In this document: positions 1-10,067 of the stretch, in pieces
Layout: every line of letters begins with the position of its first letter
How positions within the stretch are numbered: position 1 is the first letter of the stretch
Assembly (NCBI GenBank): GCA_020161015.1
Contig: JAIUOT010000001.1
Span: forward strand, 1 to 38,329
Origin: Actinomycetota bacterium
Lineage (GTDB): Bacteria; Actinomycetota; Actinomycetes; Propionibacteriales; Propionibacteriaceae
Reading direction: 5' to 3'
Length of the DNA: 38,329 bases
The notes under the pieces: generated by a model
What the model saw: only the letters and a program-made list of their open reading frames with translations
What the model was told of the DNA's origin: nothing
Database searches by the model: none
Program-made: the position numbers and the translations under genes

Positions 1-3000
1 GCGACCGTGCCGACGCCGACCTCGCTGACGAGCTTGACGTGCACGCGTGCCCGCGGGTTGGCGTTCTTGAGGTCGTGGATGAGCTGGGCGAGGTCCTCGA
101 TGGAGTAGATGTCGTGGTGCGGCGGCGGCGAGATCAGGCCCACGCCGGGCGTCGAGTGCCGGGTCTTGGCGACCCACGGGTAGACCTTCTGGCCGGGCAG
201 CTGGCCGCCTTCGCCGGGCTTGGCGCCCTGCGCCATCTTGATCTGGATGTCGGTGGCGTTGGTCAGGTAGTCGCTGGTCACCCCGAAGCGGCCGGACGCC
301 ACCTGCTTGATCGCGCTGCGGCGCTCGGGATCGTAGAGACGGTCGACGTCCTCGCCGCCCTCACCGGTGTTGGACTTGCCGCCCAGCCGGTTCATGGCGA
401 TCGCCAGCGTCTCGTGCGCCTCCTTGCTGATCGAGCCGTAGCTCATGGCGCCGGTGGAGAACCGCTTCACGATCGCGCTGACCGGCTCCACCTCGTCGAT
501 CGGCACGCTCTCCCGCCCGGAGTCGAACTCCAGCAGGCCGCGAAGGGTCATCAGCCGCTCGGACTGGTCGTCCACGCGGGCGGTGTAGGCCTTGAACACG
601 TCGTAGCGCTTCTGCCGCGTGGAGTGCTGGAGCCGGAAGACGGTCTCGGGGTCGAACAGGTGCGGCGGCCCCTCCCGGCGCCACTTGTACTCCCCACCCC
701 CCGACAGGGTGCGGTGCGGCAACGGGATGCCGTCCGGCGGGTACGCGCGGGCGTGTCGCCGCGCCACCTCCTCCGCGATCTCGTCCAGGCCGATGCCCTC
801 GATCCGGCTGGTGGTGCCGGTGAAGTACCGCTCGACGAGCTCGCTCGACAGCCCGAGCGCCTCGAAGATCTGCGCGCCGGTGTAGGACGCGATGGTGGAG
901 ACGCCCATCTTGGACATCACCTTGAGCACGCCCTTGCCGAGTGCCTTCCGGACGTTGTAGACGGCCTTCTCCGGCTCGACGTTCACCAGCCACTCGCGAC
1001 GAGCGAGGTCCTCTGCGCTCTCGAAGGCGAGGTACGGGTTCACCGCTGCCGCGCCGTAGCCGATCAGCAGCGCCACGTGGTGCACCTCGCGGACGTCGCC
1101 GGCCTCGACGATCAGGCCGACCTGGGTGCGCGTCTTCTCGCGCACGAGGTGGTGGTGGATCGCCGCGGTGAGCAGCAGGGACGGGATCGGCGCCAGCTCG
1201 GCGTTGGAGTGCCGGTCGGAAAGGATGATCGTCCGCGCACCGCCGGCGATGGCCTCGCTGACCGCAGCGCACAGCTCGTCCAGGCGGGCCCGCAGCGCGG
1301 CGCCGCCGCCCTCCACGGGGTACAGGCCGCGCACGACGTGGGTGTCGTAGGCGGGCATGGAGCCGTCCCGGTTGATCCGCACCAGCTTGGCCAGCTGGTC
1401 GGAGTCGAGGATCGGGTAGCCGATCACGATCTGGCGACAGGACTCCGGGCCGGGCTCGAGCAGGTTGCCTTCGGGGCCGAACGTGGCCGACAGCGAGGTG
1501 ACCAGCTCCTCGCGGATCGCGTCCAGCGGCGGGTTGGTCACCTGGGCGAACAGCTGCGCGAAGTAGTCGAAGAGCAGCCGCGGGCGGTCGCTCAGCACGG
1601 CGACGGGGGTGTCGGAGCCCATCGACCCGATCGGCTCGGCGCCGGTGTTGGCCATCGGTGCGATGATCATCCGCTGCTCTTCGTGCGTGAAGCCGAAGAC
1701 CTGCTGGCGCCGGGTGACGGAGGCATGGCTGTGCACGACGTGCTGCTGCTCCGGCAGGTCGTCGAGGTCGACCCGCCCCTCCTCCAGCCACTGCGCGTAC
1801 GGGTGCTCCGCCGCGAGGGCTGCCTTGATCTCGTCGTCGTTGATCAGGCGGTGCTGCTCCAGGTCCACCAGCAGCATCCGGCCGGGCTTCATGCGGCCCT
1901 TCTCGATCACCCTGGTCGGCTCGACCTCGAGCACGCCCGCCTCGGAGGCGAAGATCACCAGGCCCTCGTCGGTGACCCAGTACCGGCCCGGACGCAGGCC
2001 GTTGCGGTCGAGCACCGCGCCGATCAGCGTGCCGTCGGTGAAGGTGACCGACGCCGGCCCGTCCCACGGCTCCATCATCGAGGCGTGGAAGGAGTAGAAC
2101 GCGCGTCGGGCGTCGTCCATCTCGGTGTGGTTCTCCCACGCCTCGGGGATCATCATCAGCACCGCGTGCGGCAGCGAGCGTCCCCCCAGGTGGAGCAGTT
2201 CGAGCACCTCGTCGAAGGACGCGGAGTCCGACCCGCCCGGGGTGCAGATCGGGAAGGTGCGGGACAGGTCGCCGGCGATGGTGTCGGTGGCCAGCAGCGC
2301 CTCGCGGGCCCGCATCCAGTTGCGGTTGCCCTTCACGGTGTTGATCTCGCCGTTGTGCGCCATCAGCCGGTAGGGGTGAGCGAGCTCCCAGGCGGGGAAG
2401 GTGTTGGTCGAGAACCGGGAGTGCACCAGCGACAGTGCGCTCTCCACCCGCTCGTCGAGCAGGTCGGGGAACACCTCGGCCAGCTGCTGCGTGGTGAGCA
2501 TGCCCTTGTAGACCGTCGTGCGCCCCGACAGCGAGGCGAAGTAGACGCCAGCCTCGTTGCGGGCGCGCTGCCGCAGCGGGTAGACCGCGCGGTCGAGCTC
2601 GAGACCGCCGGCCAGGCCCGCCGTCGACACGAAGAACTGCTCGAAGTGCGGCATGTTGCGCGCCGAGATCGGGCTGAGCGTCGAGGAGTCGGTCGGCACC
2701 GGCCGCCAGCCGTGGATGACCAGTCCCTCCTCGGTGGCGAGGAACTCGATGGTCCGCTTGGCGGACGCGCGCGCGACCGGCTCGGTGGGCAGGAACGCCA
2801 TGCCCATCGCGTAGTGGCCGGGCTCGGGGAGGTCGAAGTCGACGACCTGGCGCAGGAAGCGGTCCGGCACCTGGAGGAGCATCCCCGCGCCGTCGCCCGC
2901 GGCGGGGTCCGCGCCGGTGGCGCCACGGTGGTCGAGGTTCTCCAGGGCGATCAGGCCCTTGCTGACGATGTCGTGGCTGGCCACGCCGGAGAGCTGGGCG

Positions 3001-3086
3001 ATGAAGGCGACGCCGCAGGCGTCATGCTCGTACGCGGGGTCGTAGAGGCCCTCGCCGGGCCGCCCTGGCATCGTCATCAACGCCAT
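1..3086 (-). CDS. gltB: Glutamate synthase (GOGAT) large subunit, 3' end beyond the window
   Basis: Large subunit of NADPH-dependent glutamate synthase, which transfers the amide of glutamine to 2-oxoglutarate in the cytoplasm. I translated 1028 codons; the family is about 1500 residues, so the last third lies past the window edge. The start is ATG at 3086, with GGGAG about 8 nt upstream. The N-terminus has a short propeptide followed by Cys24 in the context EHDACGVAF; in this family the propeptide is removed and the cysteine becomes the glutaminase nucleophile. Further on come the glutaminase motifs [10 protein letters not shown] and [12 protein letters not shown], the central domain, and the start of the FMN-binding synthase domain ([24 protein letters not shown]). 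The last visible residues, [12 protein letters not shown], belong to the synthase barrel. gltD is expected next, outside the window. Identity is very secure. Confidence 0.97.
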   Translation of the reverse strand, partial: MALMTMPGRPGEGLYDPAYEHDACGVAFIAQLSGVASHDIVSKGLIALENLDHRGATGADPAAGDGAGMLLQVPDRFLRQVVDFDLPEPGHYAMGMAFLPTEPVARASAKRTIEFLATEEGLVIHGWRPVPTDSSTLSPISARNMPHFEQFFVSTAGLAGGLELDRAVYPLRQRARNEAGVYFASLSGRTTVYKGMLTTQQLAEVFPDLLDERVESALSLVHSRFSTNTFPAWELAHPYRLMAHNGEINTVKGNRNWMRAREALLATDTIAGDLSRTFPICTPGGSDSASFDEVLELLHLGGRSLPHAVLMMIPEAWENHTEMDDARRAFYSFHASMMEPWDGPASVTFTDGTLIGAVLDRNGLRPGRYWVTDEGLVIFASEAGVLEVEPTRVIEKGRMKPGRMLLVDLEQHRLINDDEIKAALAAEHPYAQWLEEGRVDLDDLPEQQHVVHSHASVTRRQQVFGFTHEEQRMIIAPMANTGAEPIGSMGSDTPVAVLSDRPRLLFDYFAQLFAQVTNPPLDAIREELVTSLSATFGPEGNLLEPGPESCRQIVIGYPILDSDQLAKLVRINRDGSMPAYDTHVVRGLYPVEGGGAALRARLDELCAAVSEAIAGGARTIILSDRHSNAELAPIPSLLLTAAIHHHLVREKTRTQVGLIVEAGDVREVHHVALLIGYGAAAVNPYLAFESAEDLARREWLVNVEPEKAVYNVRKALGKGVLKVMSKMGVSTIASYTGAQIFEALGLSSELVERYFTGTTSRIEGIGLDEIAEEVARRHARAYPPDGIPLPHRTLSGGGEYKWRREGPPHLFDPETVFRLQHSTRQKRYDVFKAYTARVDDQSERLMTLRGLLEFDSGRESVPIDEVEPVSAIVKRFSTGAMSYGSISKEAHETLAIAMNRLGGKSNTGEGGEDVDRLYDPERRSAIKQVASGRFGVTSDYLTNATDIQIKMAQGAKPGEGGQLPGQKVYPWVAKTRHSTPGVGLISPPPHHDIYSIEDLAQLIHDLKNANPRARVHVKLVSEVGVGTV

Positions 3087-3276
3087 CTGATCACTCCCAT
3101 CTGCGCGAGCGCGCGGGGCGGGTGCGGCCGGTCGGCCAGCACGCCGACACTGCACGCTAGAGGCCGGAGCCTACCTGAAGCCAGGTGGGCTCCCCTTGCG
3201 TCCGATTGCATTCTGGACGGCCCCTGAGCGGGCGGCGTCCCGGATGCTGATCGTTGCGTCCAGTATACGGAACAGC
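3087..3276 (-). promoter_or_regulatory. gltB upstream region: -10 box, inverted CTGGACG sites and a leader hairpin
   Basis: This 190-nt gap lies between the lgt stop and the gltB start. On the minus strand, TATACT at 3267-3262 is a near-consensus -10 box; it would give a leader of about 170 nt. Two inverted arms flank it: TTCTGGACG at 3211-3219 (plus strand) and CGTCCAGTA at 3257-3265, the second overlapping the -10 box. In the leader there is a hairpin, GGAGCC/GGCTCC plus ACCTG/CAGGT with a GCTT loop on the transcript, at 3166-3193 with one internal mismatch. The promoter and the operator role of the arms are inferences from position and pattern. Confidence 0.45.
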
Positions 3277-4230
3277 TCAGTCCTTGGCCGCCACCGGCGG
3301 CTCCGGCGTGGACGGCGGCGCGTCCGACCCCTGCTCCGCAGTCCCGATCACCGGTGCCTCCGCACCGGGCTCCGGCGCGTCGCCCTCCGCCGTCGGGGAC
3401 GGGGCGCCGGCCCCGAACTCCACCACGTCCTCGCGCCCCGGACGGAACTTCGACAGCCACGCGAACAGGGCGACGCCGCTGAGGCAGATGAGGATGGCCA
3501 CCGCCTCGTTGAAGCGGATCGGACCGAAGGTGTCGTAGGAGTAGTCGAGCCGGATGTGCTCGGTGAACGTGCGGCCGAAGCCGTACAGTGCGATGTACAG
3601 GGCGAACACCTTGCCCCTGCCCAGGCGGAAGCGCCGGTCGGCCCACAGCAGCGTGCCGGCCACGAACAGGTTCCACACCGACTCGTAGAGGAAGGTCGGG
3701 TGGAAGGTGGCGTACTCCTCGAACCCGGGCGCGCGGTGGGCCGGGTCGATCTCCAGCCCCCAGGGCAGGTCGGTGGGCTGGCCGTAGAGCTCCTGGTTGA
3801 ACCAGTTGCCGAACCGTCCGAACGCCTGGCCGACAGCGATGCCGGGAGCCAGCGCGTCGGCGAGGGCGGCGAAGGCCACCTTCTGGCGGCGGGCGGCGAT
3901 CCAGGCGGCGAGCGCCCCGGCGCCGATCGCGCCGTAGATCGCGATCCCGCCCTCCCAGATCGCCCACCAGTGCTGGGTGGCGGTCGGCCCGACGTAGTCG
4001 CCGAGGTGGGTGAGCACGTGGTAGATGCGGGCACCGACGATGCCGATCGGGATCGCCCACAACAGGATGGTCTCGAAGCTCTCGGTGCGGCCACCCCGGG
4101 CCCGCCACCGGCGCACGCCGATCATCCAGGCGAAGACGATGCCGGTGATCAGGCACAGCGCGTAGATGTGGATCGTCAGCGGGCCGACCTGGAAGGAGCT
4201 GATCGACGGGCTCGGGATGAACAGGATCAC
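3277..4230 (-). CDS. lgt: Prolipoprotein diacylglyceryl transferase
   Basis: An integral membrane enzyme that moves diacylglycerol from phosphatidylglycerol to the lipobox cysteine of prolipoproteins, the first step of lipoprotein maturation. The 317-residue protein has about seven hydrophobic segments and the family signature GRFGNWFNQELYG beginning near residue 138, including the essential Arg and Asn. HIYALCLITGI near residue 21 matches the first conserved helix. The last 50 or so residues (from about 266) are a soluble tail rich in Ala, Pro, Glu and Asp, as often seen in actinobacterial Lgt. The start is GTG at 4230, with AAGGA about 8 nt upstream. It is 21 nt downstream of a SCO1-like gene whose product is itself a predicted Lgt substrate. 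The trpCBA-lgt order is common in Actinobacteria. Confidence 0.96.
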   Translation of the reverse strand: MILFIPSPSISSFQVGPLTIHIYALCLITGIVFAWMIGVRRWRARGGRTESFETILLWAIPIGIVGARIYHVLTHLGDYVGPTATQHWWAIWEGGIAIYGAIGAGALAAWIAARRQKVAFAALADALAPGIAVGQAFGRFGNWFNQELYGQPTDLPWGLEIDPAHRAPGFEEYATFHPTFLYESVWNLFVAGTLLWADRRFRLGRGKVFALYIALYGFGRTFTEHIRLDYSYDTFGPIRFNEAVAILICLSGVALFAWLSKFRPGREDVVEFGAGAPSPTAEGDAPEPGAEAPVIGTAEQGSDAPPSTPEPPVAAKD

Positions 4231-4251
4231 GGGGCCATCCTTACCGTCCGG

Positions 4252-4884
4252 TCAACCCTGTTGTCGAACGAGCCGCTCGATGTCGGCCCGGTAGGTGCCG
4301 ATCGGGGTCCCCTGCGTCCACACGACCACGCCGCGCCGGGCGGCGTCGACGCCGATCACCTGCGCGGTGTGGTTGACGTCGTAGCCCCCGTCGGGCCGCT
4401 TCTCCACGCCCTCGATCGCCACCCCCACCGCCGCGGCGACGCTCGCGATCGTCTCGGGCCGGCCGGTGAGCCCGATGAAGTCCGGGTCGATCCGGGCGAG
4501 GTAGGTGGCGAGCACGTCCGGGGTGTCCCGCTCGGGGTCCACCGTCACCAGGAGCACCTGCACCTTCGCCCGCACGTCTGCCGGGAGCCGGTTCAGGGCG
4601 GAGGCAAGGTCGGTCATCACCCCCAGGCAGATGTCGGGGCAGTTGGTGTAGCCGAAGTAGAGCACGAGGACCGGCCGGTCGCTGCCGGTGCGCAGGTCGA
4701 AGGCGGCACCGGTGGACGCCTCGAGCGTCACGTCCGGCAGCACGTACGGCTCGGTGAGTTCCGCGCCCAGGAACCCCGGCGTGGGCGCCGTCGGGGACGG
4801 GCCGGTCACGGTCGCCGCGGGCGTGCACCCGGCCAGCAGCGCGAGCGCCAGCGCGGTCGCAGCCACCAGCCGTCCCCGTCGCAC
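4252..4884 (-). CDS. SCO1/SenC-type thioredoxin-fold lipoprotein
   Basis: Predicted membrane-anchored SCO family protein; SCO proteins deliver copper to, or reduce, the CuA site of cytochrome c oxidase. From the GTG at 4884 the protein is 210 residues: a short basic start, a hydrophobic segment and the lipobox LLAGC with Cys20 as lipidation site. The thioredoxin fold carries the copper motif C82-PDI-C86 in YTNCPDICLG, followed by VDPERDTP and His172 in DVNHTAQVIG, completing the CxxxC plus His set. An in-frame ATG at 4950 would put 22 extra residues before the signal peptide, so I prefer GTG 4884. A CATCAT hexamer lies 6 nt before this GTG and no good ribosome binding site is seen, which hints at a leaderless transcript. 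It sits between trpA and lgt. Confidence 0.87.
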   Translation of the reverse strand: MRRGRLVAATALALALLAGCTPAATVTGPSPTAPTPGFLGAELTEPYVLPDVTLEASTGAAFDLRTGSDRPVLVLYFGYTNCPDICLGVMTDLASALNRLPADVRAKVQVLLVTVDPERDTPDVLATYLARIDPDFIGLTGRPETIASVAAAVGVAIEGVEKRPDGGYDVNHTAQVIGVDAARRGVVVWTQGTPIGTYRADIERLVRQQG

Positions 4885-4960
4885 CCACCCATGATGCCCG
4901 GTGCCCCTGGAGACCGTGGCGCGCTGAGGGAGCGCTCGGCGCTGCGGCACCGTCCCGGCC

Positions 4961-5800
4961 TCAGCGACGGACGCCGGCGGTCAGGTCGGCGAGCACGGCC
5001 CGCAGGCCCGACAGGTCGTCGGGGGTCCCGGCCTCCTCGGCCGCGAGCAGGGGCTTGATGAACGCGGAGCCGACGATCACGGCGTCCGCGTAGGCGCACA
5101 CGTCGGCCGCCTGGTCGCCGTTCGACACCCCCAGACCGACGCCGACCGGCATCCCCGGCGCCAGCGCGCGGATCCGGGCGACGAGCTCCGGAGCGGCCGT
5201 CGGGCTGGCCGAGCGGGTGCCCGTGACCCCCATCACCGCGGTCGCGTACATCCAGCCGCGACAGGCTGCGGCGGTGGCCACGATGCGCTCGTCGGTCGAG
5301 GACGGCGAGACGAGGAAGATCCGGTCGAGCCCGTGGGCCTGTGAGGCGGCGATCCACTCGCCCGCCTCGTCCGGGATCAGGTCGGGCGTGATCAGCCCAG
5401 AGCCCCCGGCGGCCGCGAGGTCGCGGGCGAAGGCCTCGACGCCGTAGCGGTCGACGAGGTTCCAGTAGGTCATCACCACGGCCGGCGTGCCCGTGCTGCG
5501 GACGGCCTCCACCGCGGCGAACACGTCCCGGGTGCGGACGCCGCGCGCGAGCGCGGCCGTCCCGGCCCGCTGGATCACGGGACCGTCCATCATCGGGTCG
5601 GAGTACGGCAGGCCGATCTCGACGAGGTCGACCCCCGGCCCCTCTCCCCCCTCGCCGCACAGCGCCCTCAGCGCGGCCAGCGAGCCGGGCACCGTCGGGT
5701 AGCCGACCGGGAGGTAGCCGACGAGGGCCCCCCTGCCCTGCTGCTTCGCCGCAGCGAACGCGGCCGCGGAACCGGCCGCCGGGCCCGCCGTGACGCTCAT
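4961..5800 (-). CDS. trpA: Tryptophan synthase alpha chain
   Basis: Alpha subunit of tryptophan synthase: cleaves indole-3-glycerol phosphate to indole and glyceraldehyde-3-phosphate, and passes indole through a tunnel to TrpB. The 279-residue barrel has the family signature with the catalytic acids Glu61 ([12 protein letters not shown]) and Asp72 ([11 protein letters not shown]), equivalent to Glu49 and Asp60 of the enteric enzyme. [12 protein letters not shown] and the phosphate-binding [11 protein letters not shown] region match conserved barrel loops. Its ATG overlaps the trpB stop by 4 nt (ATGA), so the two are almost certainly translationally coupled. Length and motifs are normal. Confidence 0.97.
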   Translation of the reverse strand: MSVTAGPAAGSAAAFAAAKQQGRGALVGYLPVGYPTVPGSLAALRALCGEGGEGPGVDLVEIGLPYSDPMMDGPVIQRAGTAALARGVRTRDVFAAVEAVRSTGTPAVVMTYWNLVDRYGVEAFARDLAAAGGSGLITPDLIPDEAGEWIAASQAHGLDRIFLVSPSSTDERIVATAAACRGWMYATAVMGVTGTRSASPTAAPELVARIRALAPGMPVGVGLGVSNGDQAADVCAYADAVIVGSAFIKPLLAAEEAGTPDDLSGLRAVLADLTAGVRR

Positions 5801-7053
5801 GCCGCACCCCCGGTCGCGGAGTCGGGCTTGCCGGTGAGGCCGAAGTAGCGGATGGCGGTGTCCACGTCCTTGTCACCGCGCCCGGACAGGCAGATGACGA
5901 TCGTTGGGGAGGCGTCCGGCTGTTCGACGGCCAGGCGCCGGCCCAGGCGCATGACGCCGGCCAGGGCGTGGGCGGACTCGATCGCCGGCATGATGCCCTC
6001 GGTGCGCGTGAGCACCTCGAAGGCGTCCATGGCCTCCGCGTCGGTCACCGCCTCGTAGGTCGCGCGTCCGGTGGCCGCGAGCCAGGAGTGCTCAGGCCCG
6101 ACGCCCGGGTAGTCCAGCCCCGCAGAGATGGAGTGCGACTCCATCGTCTGGCCGTCGGCGTCCTGGAGGATGTAGGTCCGCATGCCGTGCAGGACGCCCA
6201 CCGAGCCGCCCTCGATGGCCGCGGCGTGGCGACCCGTCTCCACGCCGTCACCGCCGGCCTCGAACCCGTACAGCGCCACCTCCGGGGTGTCGATGAACTC
6301 CGCGAAGGTGCCCATGGCGTTGGACCCGCCGCCGACGCACGCCGCGACCCCGTCGGGGAGGCGACCGTAGCGGTCGAGCATCTGCGCGCGGATCTCGGCG
6401 CTGATCACGCGGTGGAACTCCTTGACCATCTTCGGGAACGGGTGCGGCCCGGCCACCGTGCCGATCAGGTAGTGGGTGTTGTCGACGCTGGCCACCCAGT
6501 CGCGCATGGCCTCGTTCATCGCGTCCTTGAGCGTCTGGCTGCCGGACTCGACCGCGATCACCTCGGCGCCGAGCAACTGCATCCGGGCGACGTTGAGCGC
6601 CTGCCGGTCGGTGTCCACCCGGCCCATGTAGACCCGGCACTCCATGCCCAGCAGGGCCGCAGCTGTCGCCGTGGCGACGCCGTGCTGGCCGGCGCCGGTC
6701 TCCGCGATCACTCGCGTCTTGCCCATACGGCGGGTCAGGAGCGCCTGCCCGAGGACGTTGTTGATCTTGTGGGAGCCGGTGTGGTTGAGGTCCTCACGCT
6801 TGAGGAGCACCCGGACGTTGCCGCAGTGCCGGCTGAACCGCGGCGCGTCGGTGAGCGGCGTCGGGCGTCCGGAGTAGTTGCGCCGCAGGTCGTCGAGCTC
6901 GCGCCAGAACCCCGGGTCCCCCATCGCGGCGTCGAACTCGGCCTCGAGCTGGTTGAGCGCAGCGACGAGGGCCTCGGGAACGTAGCGGCCACCGAAGATG
7001 TCGTAGTGACCGGCGGCGTCGGGCAGCGATGTAGGGGTCACCGCCCTATTCAC
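5797..7053 (-). CDS. trpB: Tryptophan synthase beta chain
   Basis: PLP-dependent beta subunit: joins indole and serine to make tryptophan. The 418 residues include the PLP lysine Lys96 in [13 protein letters not shown], the segment [12 protein letters not shown], and the phosphate-binding glycine loop [12 protein letters not shown]. This is the TrpB1 type that works with TrpA. The start is GTG at 7053, preceded by CCGGAG 5-6 nt upstream. It lies 19 nt after the trpC stop and overlaps trpA by 4 nt. Its co-substrate serine is made by serC-serA a few kilobases away in the same window. Confidence 0.98.
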   Translation of the reverse strand: MNRAVTPTSLPDAAGHYDIFGGRYVPEALVAALNQLEAEFDAAMGDPGFWRELDDLRRNYSGRPTPLTDAPRFSRHCGNVRVLLKREDLNHTGSHKINNVLGQALLTRRMGKTRVIAETGAGQHGVATATAAALLGMECRVYMGRVDTDRQALNVARMQLLGAEVIAVESGSQTLKDAMNEAMRDWVASVDNTHYLIGTVAGPHPFPKMVKEFHRVISAEIRAQMLDRYGRLPDGVAACVGGGSNAMGTFAEFIDTPEVALYGFEAGGDGVETGRHAAAIEGGSVGVLHGMRTYILQDADGQTMESHSISAGLDYPGVGPEHSWLAATGRATYEAVTDAEAMDAFEVLTRTEGIMPAIESAHALAGVMRLGRRLAVEQPDASPTIVICLSGRGDKDVDTAIRYFGLTGKPDSATGGAA

Positions 7054-7072
7054 TCACACTCCGGCCGCAGAG

Positions 7073-7852
7073 TCATGCCAGCGACCGGAGGGCGGCCACC
7101 GCGGACGCCGGGTCTCCCGAGCGCACCAGCAGTTCGCCCACCAGGACGGCGTCCGCGCCTGCGGAGCGCATCCGGGCCGCGTCCTCGACGCTGAGGATCC
7201 CGGACTCGGCGACCTTGACCGCCTCGTCGCCGATCAGCTCAGCAAGTTCTTGGAAATGGTTCAAGTCGACCTCGAGGGTCTTGAGGTCGCGGTTGTTCAC
7301 GCCGATCAGCGTGGCCCCGGCGGCGAGCGCGCGCCGCACCTCTTCTGCGGTGTGGGTCTCGACGAGGCAGGTCACGCCGAGGCGGCCGGCGAGATTGAGG
7401 AAGGCGGTGAGGTCGTCCTGGTCGAGCGCCGCGACGATCAGGAGGGCGAGGTCGGCGCCGGCGGCCCGCCCCTCCCACAACTGGTACTCGGTGACGACGA
7501 AGTCCTTGCGCAGCAGCGGCGTCTCCACGGCGGAGCGGACGGCCACCAGGTCGTCGAGGCTGCCCCCGAAGCGGCGTCCCTCGGTGAGCACGGAGATCGC
7601 GGACGCCCCGCCCGCGGCGTAGGCGGACGCCAGGGCCGCGGGGTCGTCGATGCGGGCCAGGGCCCCCTTGCTGGGGCTGGACCGCTTGACCTCCGCGATC
7701 ACGCCGAGCCCTGGCGCGCGCAGCGCGGGCAGCGGGTCGAGCGCCGGCGGCATCGTGGCCACCTGCGCGATGAGCTCTTCCAGCGGGCGGTGCGCGCGAC
7801 GGACCTCGAGATCCTCGACAACACCGGCGATGATCTCGTCCAGCACCGTCAT
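7073..7852 (-). CDS. trpC: Indole-3-glycerol phosphate synthase
   Basis: Closes the indole ring: converts 1-(2-carboxyphenylamino)-1-deoxyribulose-5-phosphate to indole-3-glycerol phosphate. It is a single-domain barrel of 259 residues, not fused to TrpF. Visible motifs are [13 protein letters not shown] (catalytic Lys56), [21 protein letters not shown] and [14 protein letters not shown]. The ATG at 7852 is separated by one nucleotide from the stop codon of the upstream HGxxPAAW gene (TGA-C-ATG), which implies tight co-translation. The next gene, trpB, follows after 19 nt. Confidence 0.97.
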   Translation of the reverse strand: MTVLDEIIAGVVEDLEVRRAHRPLEELIAQVATMPPALDPLPALRAPGLGVIAEVKRSSPSKGALARIDDPAALASAYAAGGASAISVLTEGRRFGGSLDDLVAVRSAVETPLLRKDFVVTEYQLWEGRAAGADLALLIVAALDQDDLTAFLNLAGRLGVTCLVETHTAEEVRRALAAGATLIGVNNRDLKTLEVDLNHFQELAELIGDEAVKVAESGILSVEDAARMRSAGADAVLVGELLVRSGDPASAVAALRSLA

Positions 7853-7853
7853 G

Positions 7854-8084
7854 TCAGGACTGTCCGTACCCCATCCGACGAAGCACGCCGCCGGCGACCA
7901 GCGACAGCACGAGCAGAACGGAGGCCACCCACATCAGTGTCCAGTTCGGACCGGTCACCATGGCCACGGCCCCCAGGATGAAGGCGACGGCAGCGATGAT
8001 GCTGCCGGTCCAGGCCGCGGGGGTCCGGCCGTGGTGATACTCCCGGGCGGCAGTGCTGGTGGCCCGTTCAGCGCTTTCGATCAT
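7854..8084 (-). CDS. Small HGxxPAAW-family membrane protein of the trp cluster
   Basis: A 76-residue protein with the sequence [11 protein letters not shown] near residue 17, then two hydrophobic helices (roughly 27-46 and 50-68) ending in a basic RRMGYGQ tail. The HGxxPAAW motif defines a family known from actinobacterial genomes, commonly beside trpC or trpE; its function is not established to my knowledge. The start is ATG at 8084 with a strong GAAGGAG site 7 nt upstream. Its stop is 1 nt from the trpC start, so its translation is tied to that of trpC. In mycobacteria a different membrane protein (TIGR02234 type) fills the same position. I infer a membrane role linked to tryptophan biosynthesis, but the sequence does not show which. 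Confidence 0.85.
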   Translation of the reverse strand: MIESAERATSTAAREYHHGRTPAAWTGSIIAAVAFILGAVAMVTGPNWTLMWVASVLLVLSLVAGGVLRRMGYGQS

Positions 8085-8143
8085 TCGATCGCTCCTTCGA
8101 GTCAGGCAGGGACTGCTCTGGTAAACCAAGCAAGGCTCCATAC

Positions 8144-8204
8144 TGGCGTGTTGGCGCAAACACCGCCACCCTCTCGCCGAAGGATTGCCTGAGGGACTCT
8201 CAGG
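8144..8204 (-). other. Two hairpins between trpE and the HGxxPAAW gene
   Basis: In the 115-nt gap after trpE, read on the transcript: hairpin A (8204-8188) has arms CCTGAG/CTCAGG around a 5-nt loop and contains the trpE stop codon. Hairpin B (8168-8144) has arms TGGC/GCCA and GTGTT/AACAC with one bulged G and a 6-nt loop. Neither is followed by a U tract. They could be a partial terminator, an RNA-processing site or an attenuator-like element that lowers expression of trpC, trpB and trpA relative to trpE. Function is inferred only from position. Confidence 0.4.
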
Positions 8205-9720
8205 AATCGTCCCGGGCGAGCCGGGTGAGGGCGGACGCCTCCGCCACGGCACCCAGCACGGCGGCGGCCTTGTTGCGGCTCTCCTCGTCCTCCCGGGCGG
8301 GCACCGAGTCGGCGACGACCCCGGCCCCGGCCTGGACGTAGGCGACGTGGTCGCGGATGACCGCCGTGCGGATCGCGATCGCCGTGTCGGAGTCGCCCGC
8401 GAAGTCGAAGTACCCGACCACCCCGCCGTACAGGCCCCTCCGGGACACCTCGAGCCGGTCGATGATCTCCATCGCCCGCACCTTCGGGGCACCGGAGAGG
8501 GTGCCGGCCGGGAAGCAGCTCAGCGTGGCGTCCAGCGCCGTCCGGCCCGCGGCGAGAGTCCCGGAGACCGCGGCCTCCAGGTGCATCACGTGGCTGTAGC
8601 GGCGCACCTTCATGAACTCGACCACCTCGACAGTGCCCGGCACGCACACCCGTCCCAGGTCGTTGCGCCCGAGGTCGACGAGCATCAGGTGCTCGGCCGC
8701 CTCCTTGGCGTCGGCCAGCAGCTCCGCCTCGAGCCCGGCGTCGGCGGCGGCCGTGCTCCCCCGCGGCCGGGTGCCCGCGATCGGGTGGGTCGTCGCCCGC
8801 CCGCCGGTCACCTGCACCAGCGCCTCCGGGCTGGACCCGACGATGGCGAAGCCGTCCAGCCGCAACAGGTAGAGGTAGGGGCTGGGGTTGGTGCGGCGCA
8901 GCATGCGGTAGACGTCCAGCGGGTCGGCCGGGCAGTCGGCCTCGAACCGCTGGCTGGGCACGATCTGGAAGGCCTCGCCGGCCCTGATCTCCTCGATCGC
9001 CGCGGCCACCGCCGCCTCGTACTCCGCGCTGGTGCGCTGCCGCCGGATCTCCGCGGACGGGGCCGTGTCGCCCCGCACGGCCACCAGGGGTTCCGCCGGA
9101 CGCAGCAGCGCTGCCGCCATGGCCTCCACGCGGGCGCAAGCGCCGGCCCAGGCGTCCTCGATGCGTTCTGCGGAGTCGTCGAAGTTGATCGCGTTGGCGA
9201 CCAGCCAGACTTCGCCGGTGTGGTGGTCGAGCACGGCCATGTCCGAGACCAGCATCATCGCCAGCTCCGGGATGCCCAGGTCGTCGGGGTTCGCGTCCGG
9301 CAGCCGTTCGAGCCGGCGCACCACGTCGTAGCCCAGGTAGCCGACCATCCCCGAGACCAGCGGCGGCAGGCCTTCGGCGCGCGGCGTGTGCAGCAGGTCG
9401 AGGGTGCGGGCCAGCACGTCCAGCGGGTTCCCGCCCGTGGGCAGCCCGGCGATCGGGCGTCCGGAGAACTCCCAGCGCGCGGCGCCGTCGGCCTCGGTCA
9501 GGTTGGCCACGGCGTTCACCCCGACGAAGGAGTAGCGCGACCACACCCCTCCCTCGGCGGACTCGAGCAGGAAGGTGTTCGGGCGGTCCCCACACAGCTG
9601 GTGGTACAGCCCGACGGGGGTGAAGTCGTCGGCGAGCAGCCGGGCGTGGACGCTGACCACGCGGCGCTCGGCGCCGGCGGCAAGGAAGCCCTCCAGATCG
9701 GGTTCGATGCGCAGGCTCAT
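8200..9720 (-). CDS. trpE: Anthranilate synthase component I
   Basis: Chorismate-using subunit of anthranilate synthase, the committed step of tryptophan synthesis; it uses ammonia delivered by TrpG, which is not in this window. The 506-residue protein begins MSLRIEPDL at ATG 9720. LLES at residues 51-54 matches the N-terminal tryptophan-binding (feedback) motif. The C-terminal chorismate-binding domain shows [48 protein letters not shown] and [22 protein letters not shown]-type signatures. It overlaps hisI by 4 nt (ATGA). The upstream reading frame continues well past 9720, but that part antisenses or overlaps hisI and has no family similarity, so I reject the longer start. Confidence 0.97.
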   Translation of the reverse strand: MSLRIEPDLEGFLAAGAERRVVSVHARLLADDFTPVGLYHQLCGDRPNTFLLESAEGGVWSRYSFVGVNAVANLTEADGAARWEFSGRPIAGLPTGGNPLDVLARTLDLLHTPRAEGLPPLVSGMVGYLGYDVVRRLERLPDANPDDLGIPELAMMLVSDMAVLDHHTGEVWLVANAINFDDSAERIEDAWAGACARVEAMAAALLRPAEPLVAVRGDTAPSAEIRRQRTSAEYEAAVAAAIEEIRAGEAFQIVPSQRFEADCPADPLDVYRMLRRTNPSPYLYLLRLDGFAIVGSSPEALVQVTGGRATTHPIAGTRPRGSTAAADAGLEAELLADAKEAAEHLMLVDLGRNDLGRVCVPGTVEVVEFMKVRRYSHVMHLEAAVSGTLAAGRTALDATLSCFPAGTLSGAPKVRAMEIIDRLEVSRRGLYGGVVGYFDFAGDSDTAIAIRTAVIRDHVAYVQAGAGVVADSVPAREDEESRNKAAAVLGAVAEASALTRLARDDS

Positions 9721-10067
9721 GCGCTCTCCCCCAGCACCAGGCGGCCGTCGAAGCACGTCGTGGTGCCCGTGTGGCAGGCGGGGCCGGTCTGGTCGACCCT
9801 CAGCAGCAGGGTGTCGCCGTCGCAGTCGAGGCGCACCTCGCGGACGGCCTGGACGTGCCCGCTGGTCTCGCCCTTGACCCAGTACTGCCCCCGGCTGCGG
9901 GACCAGTAGGTGCCGCGGCGGGTGGCCAGCGTCCGGCGCAGGGCCTCGTCGTCCATCCAGGCCAGCATCAAGACCTGGCCCGACGACGCGTCCTGCACGA
10001 TCGCGGGCACCAGTCCGTCCGGGTTGCGCTTGAGCAGCGCGGCCAGTCCAGGGTCCAGTTCGCTCAC
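9717..10067 (-). CDS. hisI: Phosphoribosyl-AMP cyclohydrolase
   Basis: Zinc enzyme that opens the purine ring of phosphoribosyl-AMP, the third step of histidine synthesis. From the GTG at 10067 it is 116 residues, the usual length for the stand-alone enzyme without the HisE domain. Motifs are [26 protein letters not shown], the metal ligands in RLDCDGD (Cys82), and [12 protein letters not shown] (Cys98 and Cys105). A CACAAT hexamer ends 6 nt before the GTG and no ribosome binding site is visible, so a leaderless mRNA is likely. It heads the trp block; hisI next to trpE is usual in Actinobacteria. Confidence 0.94.
   Translation of the reverse strand: MSELDPGLAALLKRNPDGLVPAIVQDASSGQVLMLAWMDDEALRRTLATRRGTYWSRSRGQYWVKGETSGHVQAVREVRLDCDGDTLLLRVDQTGPACHTGTTTCFDGRLVLGESA

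Noticed and set aside
39-3227. A very long open frame on the plus strand antisense to gltB
   Set aside because: It is a shadow of the real minus-strand gene, which keeps all glutamate synthase motifs. High GC content leaves few stop codons in the opposite frames.
4252-4950. SCO-like gene starting at ATG 4950
   Set aside because: It would place 22 polar residues before the signal peptide. GTG 4884 gives a normal lipoprotein signal sequence, although the longer form cannot be ruled out.
8171-8204. Glycine-riboswitch-like words (CGCCGAAGGA and ACTCTCAGG) on the plus strand
   Set aside because: The rest of the aptamer, including the 5' strand pairing with CTCTC, is missing, and the strand leads only into the antisense of trpE. 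On the minus strand the bases form a simple hairpin.
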